Part shown: in pieces, positions 7,087 to 11,719 of the stretch | Position numbering within the stretch: the stretch's first letter is position 1 | How the letters are laid out: every line of letters begins with the position of its first letter | DNA from: an uncultured Clostridia bacterium | GTDB taxonomy: Bacteria; Bacillota; Clostridia; Peptostreptococcales; Anaerovoracaceae | Direction of reading: 5' to 3' | Length of the DNA stretch: 11,719 nt | NCBI GenBank assembly: GCA_937915045.1 | Contig: CALDNM010000147.1 | Coordinates: 1 to 11,719, forward strand | The notes under the pieces: model-generated | What the model saw: the letters and a program-made list of their open reading frames with translations, nothing else | The model's database searches: none | What the model was told of the DNA's origin: nothing | Translations under genes and position numbers: made by a program

Positions 7087-8079
7087 TTATACGAAGAGAT
7101 CTATGACCCAGCAGTAGCAGCCGCCCAGCAGCATAGAAAGAGGAAGTGTTACTATCCACGCGAAAAGGATGTTCCGAGCTATGCCCCACTTTACTGATGA
7201 GACTCTCTTCGCGCTTCCTGCTCCCATTATCGATGTCGTGATGACCTGAGTCGTACTGACCGGTATACCTAATTGTGTCATGGCTTCAATGACGAGCGCC
7301 GATGCTGTCTGCGCCACGAATCCGCTCGATGGCTCGAGCTTCGTCACACCTCCGCCCATCGTCTTCATTATCCTCTTGCCGCCGGTGAAAGTACCGAGCG
7401 CCATGGCTATAGCGCACGCGATCTTTACCCAGAGCGGTACTCCCGACGATGCGTCGAGAAGACCTCCGCTTATCAGCGAAAGCGTTATTATACCCATCGT
7501 CTTCTGCGCGTCATTGCTTCCGTGCGAATACGCTACAAGAGCCGACGAAAATATCTGTGCCTTTAAGAATGTCCTGTTCACTTTGTTCTGTGACCAGTTC
7601 GCGCATAAATTGAATACGAGTTTCATAACAAGGAACCCTATCAAAAACCCGATCAGAGGTGATGTGAACAGCGGAATGATCACCTTCATGATCACGCCTG
7701 ACCAGATTATATTCCCGGCCGAATGCGAGAAGACTATCGTTGCTCCGATCAGGCTTCCTATCAGCGCGTGAGAGGAACTGCTCGGTATCGCGAGCCACCA
7801 TGTTATGAGATTCCATGTAGCGGCTCCGAGAAGAGCCGCGAGGATAACGTGCTGAGCTATAGATACGCTTACGATACCGCTTGATATCGTCATCGCGACC
7901 TTCTCACTCACCATCGCTCCTATAAGGTTCATACACGCAGCCAGCAGTATCGCTTTATCAGGCGTAAGTGCCTTTGTATATACAGCTGTAGCTATCGCGT
8001 TCGCCGTATCGTGAAAACCAGCGATAAAGTCGAATACCAAAGCAACGACTACGATACCTATAATAATGCCGCTAAGCAT
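7087..8079 (-). CDS. PiT family inorganic phosphate transporter, second (downstream) copy
   Basis: Low-affinity phosphate permease of the PHO4/PiT family, an inner-membrane protein that imports metal-phosphate or phosphate with a cation. At 330 residues it is a compact form without the large cytoplasmic loop of E. coli PitA. Both half-site signatures are present: GFHDTANAIAT at residues 21-31 and SHGSNDAQKTMG at 185-196. About ten hydrophobic segments are spread over the length. It is about 85% identical to the adjacent upstream copy. Differences cluster at residues 71-75, 146-159, 207-226 and 314-325, while 21-52, 227-268 (one change) and 271-308 are nearly invariant. No intact DUF47 gene precedes it; only a 75-base relic does. 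Its own ribosome-binding sequence is weak at normal spacing (GGAAGG is 14 bases from the ATG). Its stop is 26 bases before dgt. Confidence 0.95.
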   Translation of the reverse strand: MLSGIIIGIVVVALVFDFIAGFHDTANAIATAVYTKALTPDKAILLAACMNLIGAMVSEKVAMTISSGIVSVSIAQHVILAALLGAATWNLITWWLAIPSSSSHALIGSLIGATIVFSHSAGNIIWSGVIMKVIIPLFTSPLIGFLIGFLVMKLVFNLCANWSQNKVNRTFLKAQIFSSALVAYSHGSNDAQKTMGIITLSLISGGLLDASSGVPLWVKIACAIAMALGTFTGGKRIMKTMGGGVTKLEPSSGFVAQTASALVIEAMTQLGIPVSTTQVITTSIMGAGSAKRVSSVKWGIARNILFAWIVTLPLSMLLGGCYCWVIDLFV

Positions 8080-8146
8080 ATTTCATTACCACACCTTCCA
8101 GAATGTTCGCGACATTCTCACATCTATAGATATAATTTACTATCTG
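8072..8146 (-). pseudogene. Relic of the 3' end of the DUF47 gene between the two PiT genes
   Basis: Read in the DUF47 frame this stretch gives QIVNYIYR followed by CENVANILEGVVMKYA and a TAG stop. The intact DUF47 protein ends QIEESIDK then the identical last 16 residues and TAG (residues 185-208). The TAG overlaps the downstream PiT start exactly as in the intact pair. In the last 17 codons I count five base differences from the intact gene, all synonymous; the first eight codons have diverged freely. There is no in-frame start upstream, so it cannot encode a DUF47 protein. An internal ATG at 8086 gives a four-residue reading frame (MKYA) preceded by GGAAGG (8099-8094), seven bases away. 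The relic may therefore survive as the translation-initiation region of the second PiT gene. Confidence 0.85.
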
Positions 8147-8148
8147 CA

Positions 8149-9141
8149 CTATACGAATAAATCGATCAGCCAGCAGAATCCGCCTCCAAACGCCATCGAG
8201 ACAGGAAGTGTGATGATCCACGCGAAAAGTATGTTACGAGCTATGCCCCACTTTACTGATGAGACTCTCTTCGCGCTCCCTGCTCCCATGATCGATGTCG
8301 TTATGACCTGAGTCGTGCTGACAGGGATACCGAAAAATGTCATGGCTTCTATTACGAGCGCTGACGCCGTCTGCGCCACGAATCCGCTCGATGGCTCGAG
8401 CTTTGTCATGCCTCCGCCCATAGTTTTCATTATCCTCTTGCCGCCTGTGAATGTACCTAGCGCCATCGTTGCCGCGCACGCTACCTTGACCCAGAACGGT
8501 ACTCCCGCAGTTGAATTCAATACTCCGCCGCTTATCAGCGCGAGCGTTATTATGCCCATCGTCTTCTGCGCGTCATTGCTGCCGTGCGAATAAGCTACCA
8601 GTGCTGATGAGAACAATTGCGCTTTGAGGAAAGTTTTGTTGACCTTGTTCTGCGACCAGTTCGCGAAAATATTGAATATCATTTTCATGAAAAAGAATCC
8701 TATTACGAATCCTATAAGCGGTGACGTGAACAGCGGTATCACTACTTTCTTTATAACACCCGACCATATGATCGTGCCCGCCGAACGCGAATAGACTATC
8801 GTCGCTCCGATCAGGCTCCCTATAAGCGCGTGAGATGAACTGCTCGGTATGGCAAGCCACCATGTGATGAGATTCCAGATCACTGCTCCGATAAGTGCCG
8901 CCAGTATAACATGCTGCTCAAGGGCTATATTGACTATACCGCTCGATATCGTCATAGCGACTTTTTCGCTTACCATAGCACCCGCGAGGTTCATACATGC
9001 CGCAAGCAGTATCGCCTTGTCAGGCGTGAGCGCCTTTGTATATACAGCTGTAGCGATCGCGTTTGCCGTATCATGAAAACCTGAAATGAAATTGAAGACA
9101 AAAGCGACTGTTATGACACCTATCATAATGCCGCTAAGCAT
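8149..9141 (-). CDS. PiT family inorganic phosphate transporter, first (upstream) copy
   Basis: Same family, length (330 residues) and topology as the downstream copy, with the PiT signatures GFHDTANAIAT (21-31) and SHGSNDAQKTMG (185-196) intact. This is the copy in the ancestral context: its ATG at 9141 lies inside the end of the DUF47 gene (8-base overlap, with the DUF47 TAG at 9136-9134), so the two are translationally coupled. DUF47 proteins are habitual partners of PiT transporters and are thought to regulate them. Compared with the downstream copy this one has more aromatic residues in the membrane segment around 146-159 (FFFMKMIFNIF against FLVMKLVFNLC). Both copies look functional: no frameshift, and all signature residues are kept. 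Low-affinity phosphate import is the best guess; transport of another oxyanion cannot be excluded. Confidence 0.96.
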   Translation of the reverse strand: MLSGIMIGVITVAFVFNFISGFHDTANAIATAVYTKALTPDKAILLAACMNLAGAMVSEKVAMTISSGIVNIALEQHVILAALIGAVIWNLITWWLAIPSSSSHALIGSLIGATIVYSRSAGTIIWSGVIKKVVIPLFTSPLIGFVIGFFFMKMIFNIFANWSQNKVNKTFLKAQLFSSALVAYSHGSNDAQKTMGIITLALISGGVLNSTAGVPFWVKVACAATMALGTFTGGKRIMKTMGGGMTKLEPSSGFVAQTASALVIEAMTFFGIPVSTTQVITTSIMGAGSAKRVSSVKWGIARNILFAWIITLPVSMAFGGGFCWLIDLFV

Positions 9142-9760
9142 ACTTCATTACCACGCCTTCCAAAATGTTCGCGACGTTCTCGCACTTATCGATCGATTCT
9201 TCTATCTGTTCAAACAGATGCTTCCACTTTATCAGCTCTATTGGATCCTTCTCTTCTCTGAAAAGGTTCCACATCGCTTTTCTGAATATAAGGTCTCCCT
9301 CGTTTTCTATCCTGTTGACCTCTATTATCTGCTCCATGGCTATGGAGTTCTTTTTGAGTTCGCTAAGATGCATGAAAAGCGTCTGGAGTTCGTCGATCGC
9401 CTGTACAGCGATCTCCGCAAGATCTTTTGCTTCAGGTCTCATCTCCGCAATATTGAATACGAGGAACCTGTTCGACACTTCTTCCATACAGTCTACTATC
9501 TCATCCATCTGCCTGGTGATAGAATATATATCTTCTCTGTCGAACGGCGTGATGAATGACTCGTGGAGACTTTTCAATATCTTATGAGATTCCATGTCGC
9601 ACTCTGTTTCGAGCACCTTCATGTTCGCGATCTTATCTTCCACATTTTCATAATGTTCACATATGTCCAGAAATGCCACGCCTGCTTCTTTGATCTTGCC
9701 TGCGAAGTCAATGAACATCTGGTAGAAAATATCTTCTTTTTTCTTTAGCTTTTTGCTCAT
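9134..9760 (-). CDS. DUF47 / PhoU-like PiT accessory protein
   Basis: Cytoplasmic all-helical protein of the DUF47 family, structurally related to PhoU and commonly encoded beside PiT transporters, where it is believed to modulate phosphate uptake. The 208 residues contain two ExxxD metal-cluster motifs typical of the PhoU fold: ETECD at 51-55 and ENEGD at 152-156. Between them lie amphipathic helices (for example REDIYSITRQMDEIVDCMEEV) that form the three-helix bundles. The N-terminus is basic (MSKKLKKK). The start ATG has an excellent GGGAGG six bases upstream. It begins 14 bases after dut and overlaps the first PiT gene by 8 bases. A second, broken copy of its 3' end lies between the two PiT genes. 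Function is inferred from family and neighbourhood. Confidence 0.93.
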   Translation of the reverse strand: MSKKLKKKEDIFYQMFIDFAGKIKEAGVAFLDICEHYENVEDKIANMKVLETECDMESHKILKSLHESFITPFDREDIYSITRQMDEIVDCMEEVSNRFLVFNIAEMRPEAKDLAEIAVQAIDELQTLFMHLSELKKNSIAMEQIIEVNRIENEGDLIFRKAMWNLFREEKDPIELIKWKHLFEQIEESIDKCENVANILEGVVMKYA

Positions 9761-9774
9761 TCGTATCCTCCCGC

Positions 9775-10203
9775 TTATACGCCCGTGTGTCCGAAACCGC
9801 CGCCTGCTCTTTCAGTATCCTCAAGCTTATCGGTCCTCTCCCATTCGATCCTTTCGTATTTGGCTATGACCATCTGGGCTATACGTTCACCGCTGTTCAC
9901 GGTGAAATCTTCCTGTCCCATATTGATCAGAGATATCTTGATCTCCCCTCTGTAGTCACTGTCGATAGTACCGACTCCGTTCGTCAGTCCTATCCCGTGC
10001 TTCACAGCAAGTCCGCTCCTGGCCCGGATCTGAGCCTCATATCCCTGAGGAAGTTCTATGAACAGCCCCGTAGGAACGAGCGCCCTTTCTCCCGGCTTCA
10101 AAACGACAGGCTCATCTATAAGAGCCCGCAGATCCATCCCCGCGGATCCCTCTGTTTCATAAGCGGGCAGATCCCCGCTTTTACATATGATCTTTACTTT
10201 CAT
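9775..10203 (-). CDS. dut: Trimeric dUTP diphosphatase (dUTPase)
   Basis: Hydrolyses dUTP to dUMP and pyrophosphate, keeping uracil out of DNA and supplying dUMP for thymidylate synthesis. All five motifs of the homotrimeric dUTPase are present in 142 residues: I AGMDLRA (21-27), II RSGLA (62-66), III GTIDSDYRG (78-86, with the catalytic Asp81), IV GERIAQM (106-112) and V RAGGGFGHTG (132-141) in the flexible C-terminal arm. Motif V has His where many family members have Ser (GFGSTG). The frame is open further upstream to 10275, but MKVKIICKSG is the normal N-terminus and the ATG at 10203 overlaps the M16 stop as ATGA, the classical coupled arrangement, so I use that start. The DUF47 gene follows after 14 bases. 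Confidence 0.96.
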   Translation of the reverse strand: MKVKIICKSGDLPAYETEGSAGMDLRALIDEPVVLKPGERALVPTGLFIELPQGYEAQIRARSGLAVKHGIGLTNGVGTIDSDYRGEIKISLINMGQEDFTVNSGERIAQMVIAKYERIEWERTDKLEDTERAGGGFGHTGV

Positions 10204-11450
10204 TCCTGCACCATTCTCCTGAGTTGTATTTTTCTGTTCGTGACTGCCACCGCGCTGTAACGTTTTATGTCGCATAGTTTTTTCGCGACCGCCGCCAGAT
10301 CATCTTCCGTCACGTCATCGATCTCTTTAAGGACTTCTTCCTGTGAATAGACTCTGCCCTGTACTGTCAGGTTCTTGCCGATCGAGAACATCCTCGAATT
10401 CACATTTTCAAGTCCGAATATATATGAACTCTTCAGCTGTTCTTTAGCCTTCGAGAGTTCTTCCTTTGTCACGCCTTCTTTTTTAAATTTGACCAGCTCG
10501 CCGCGTATCCCGCGGATCGCCTCTCCTATCTTTTCATGACTCACGCCCGCGTAAATATTGAAGTAACCATCCTTCGCATACGTACTGTTCATCGAATATA
10601 CGGTATACGCCAGTCCCTTCTTTTCACGGATGCTCTGGAAAAGACGCGAACTCATACTCCCGCCCATTATATTCGAGAAAACCGCGTAAGCGTAATATTT
10701 GTCATCGGTGACAGGTATGCTTTTCGTCGCGAGACAGATATGGCTCTGCTCTATGTCCTTCACCTTGACTTTGAACGAAGGCTCGTATTTGACCTTCCTG
10801 TAAGTATAACGCGGCTTTTTCTCACCGAATCCGCTGAAATGCTTTTCAAGCTCCGCGCAGACGGATCTCTCATCGAAATTGCCCGCCAGGGCTATAACGA
10901 TGCTGTCGCGTGTGTATTCCTTTTTTATATACTCTTTGATGACCGAACTGTCGATATTATTTAAAGAATCTTCGGTCCCGATGATATCAGGCCCAAGAGG
11001 TGTGCCCTTGAAGACCTGACTTATGATCGTATCCATGCAGTCTTCGTCGGGAGTATCCCTTATCATCTTCATTTCCTCGAAAATGACCTTTCTCTCCCTG
11101 TTCATCTCAGTTTCATCGAACACTGATCCCGTAAACATATCCAGCAGGACTTCCATCGCTCTTCCGAGATTCGAGGAGAGAGTTTTGATATAGTAACATG
11201 TCCCCTCTCTGCCCGTGAAGGCGTTCATCTGTCCTCCGATAGCGTCTACTTGCTCAGCTATTTCCTTTGCCGATCTCGTTTCTGTCCCCTTGAACATCAT
11301 GTGCTCTATGAAATGAGAGACTCCCGCGTTATCGCTGTTTTCAAACGCGGAACCCGCGTGCACCCAAATACCCAGAGATACTGACTGTACCTCCGGTATT
11401 TTTTCCATAGCCACTCTCACGCCGCACTTCAATTTTTTTATTTTGACCAT
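10200..11450 (-). CDS. M16 family (pitrilysin-type) zinc metallopeptidase
   Basis: Zinc peptidase of the M16 family, related to B. subtilis MlpA/YmxG and to mitochondrial processing peptidase. The inverted zinc motif HFIEH is at residues 46-50 (ligands His46 and His50, catalytic Glu49), with the third ligand Glu125 or Glu126 in VIFEEMKMIRDTP at the expected distance. The C-terminal inactive-fold half has the substrate-contact stretch SIREKKGLAYTVYS. At 416 residues it is a single full-length two-domain protein, cytoplasmic, with no signal peptide. The start ATG at 11450 is preceded by GGGCAGG at about five bases. In many Clostridia this gene follows pnp and precedes dut; here dut follows with a 4-base overlap. 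Its physiological substrate is not known. Confidence 0.95.
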   Translation of the reverse strand: MVKIKKLKCGVRVAMEKIPEVQSVSLGIWVHAGSAFENSDNAGVSHFIEHMMFKGTETRSAKEIAEQVDAIGGQMNAFTGREGTCYYIKTLSSNLGRAMEVLLDMFTGSVFDETEMNRERKVIFEEMKMIRDTPDEDCMDTIISQVFKGTPLGPDIIGTEDSLNNIDSSVIKEYIKKEYTRDSIVIALAGNFDERSVCAELEKHFSGFGEKKPRYTYRKVKYEPSFKVKVKDIEQSHICLATKSIPVTDDKYYAYAVFSNIMGGSMSSRLFQSIREKKGLAYTVYSMNSTYAKDGYFNIYAGVSHEKIGEAIRGIRGELVKFKKEGVTKEELSKAKEQLKSSYIFGLENVNSRMFSIGKNLTVQGRVYSQEEVLKEIDDVTEDDLAAVAKKLCDIKRYSAVAVTNRKIQLRRMVQE

Positions 11451-11483
11451 ATATTCCTGCCCTTTTTTTACAAATACATTGTT

Positions 11484-11512
11484 ATTCTACCACTCTTTGA
11501 CCGGTTTTTATA
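11484..11512 (-). promoter_or_regulatory. Possible promoter for the M16–dut transcript
   Basis: TAGAAT (11489-11484) preceded by TGG forms an extended -10. The -35 position 17 bases upstream reads TATAAA, only three matches to consensus. It lies in the 57-base gap before the M16 gene and overlaps the stop codon of the preceding gene. No terminator is visible in this gap, so readthrough is also possible. Confidence 0.35.
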
Positions 11513-11719
11513 CCTCCGCGCCAAAATATCTCATGTAAACTCTGACTATATTCACCGCGTTCTCATGGAAAGCCTCGCGCGGCTGCTGTTTCTGCCTTCT
11601 GTCGCTCCAGTACTCCTCCTCGAACTCTTGAAGACATCTATCATATCCGTATCCTTTATCGATCAGCCCGCCTATAAAACCGACCTGATCTTTCGCGCTC
11701 CATTCATATATATCCCAGA
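11508..11719 (-). CDS. Hypothetical protein, C-terminal 69 residues (runs off window)
   Basis: An open frame enters from the right edge and ends at TAA (11510-11508). The visible residues begin WDIYEWSAKDQVGFIGGLID and end NIVRVYMRYFGAEV. The segment is soluble, rich in Glu, Arg, Gln and aromatic residues, probably helical, with no membrane segment. I do not recognise a family. Reasons to think it real: it is open over the whole 212 bases, its codon choice matches the neighbours, and it has the same orientation. It is not the end of pnp, which often precedes this M16 gene in Clostridia (no S1 or KH-type tail). Confidence 0.6.
   Translation of the reverse strand, partial: WDIYEWSAKDQVGFIGGLIDKGYGYDRCLQEFEEEYWSDRRQKQQPREAFHENAVNIVRVYMRYFGAEV

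Larger units (their letters stand above)
7087..9208 (-). repeat. Tandem duplication of a DUF47-tail plus PiT unit (two copies of about 1060 bases, offset 1062)
   Basis: Copy A spans 9208-8149 and copy B 8146-7087, separated by two bases. Each begins with the last 25 codons of the DUF47 reading frame (complete gene in A, relic in B) and ends at the PiT stop codon. Equivalent positions are offset by 1062 bases throughout and I see no length change in the coding part. The encoded PiT proteins differ at about 50 of 330 residues by hand count, so the duplication is not recent. Confidence 0.88.

Noticed and set aside
7061..7114. TATAAT overlapping the end of the second PiT gene as a dgt promoter
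   Set aside because: The sequence is there (7091-7086), but no reasonable -35 or extended -10 accompanies it, and it coincides with the duplicated PiT stop region.
7511..8863. Minus-strand out-of-frame frames at matching places in both PiT genes (7511-7816 and 8573-8863)
   Set aside because: They are similar to each other only because the genes are duplicates; they are alternative-frame shadows of the PiT coding sequence.
10204..10275. N-terminal extension of dut upstream of 10203
   Set aside because: It reads through the M16 C-terminal codons, is not part of known dUTPases, and the ATGA overlap at 10203-10200 is a better start.
1..11719. New defence, mobile or biosynthetic system
   Set aside because: All recognisable genes are conserved chromosomal housekeeping or transport genes; no nuclease, transposase, integrase, direct-repeat array or biosynthetic cluster is visible.

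Overview
This window reads as a co-directional stretch of chromosome from a Firmicutes bacterium of the class Clostridia. Every gene I can support lies on the minus strand. The run dgt–dnaG–rpoD–trmK–nif3 is the clostridial form of the macromolecular-synthesis operon, and an M16 peptidase followed by dut is also a familiar clostridial pairing. Frequent ATA (Ile) and AGA/AGG (Arg) codons in a moderate-GC sequence fit that placement. I cannot name a genus. I see no insertion sequence, phage gene, tRNA or CRISPR array.

Layout in transcription order (high to low coordinates). The 3' end of an unrecognised gene (11719-11508) is followed by a weak promoter and an M16 metallopeptidase (11450-10200). 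The peptidase overlaps dut by four bases (ATGA). Next comes a phosphate module: a DUF47/PhoU-like protein (9760-9134) overlapping a PiT phosphate transporter (9141-8149), then a second PiT gene (8079-7087) about 85% identical to the first. The 75 bases between the PiT genes are a relic of the 3' end of the DUF47 gene, so the tandem duplication carried that tail along. Then come the HD-domain dNTPase dgt, the primase dnaG, the primary sigma factor rpoD, trmK and nif3, with short gaps and apparent translational coupling. The tail end of nif3 contains a strong promoter whose -10 box includes the nif3 stop codon. It drives rnpB, the type A RNase P RNA (about 862-515), which ends at a good intrinsic terminator (497-461). 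A MATE-family efflux gene (432-1) runs off the window.

How the genes fit together. dut and dgt control the dNTP pool, dnaG primes replication, rpoD directs housekeeping transcription, and trmK and rnpB modify and process tRNA. The phosphate transporters sit in the middle of this set. The gaps are small from the M16 gene to nif3 (at most about 70 bases, and that one is filled by the relic), so long polycistronic transcripts are plausible.

Most of the content is conserved housekeeping, and I found no new defence or mobile system. The unusual features are the DUF47 relic between the PiT paralogues, which may still act as a translation-initiation element; a histone-H1-like Lys/Ala repeat tail of about 185 residues on RpoD; and the rnpB promoter built into the nif3 stop codon.
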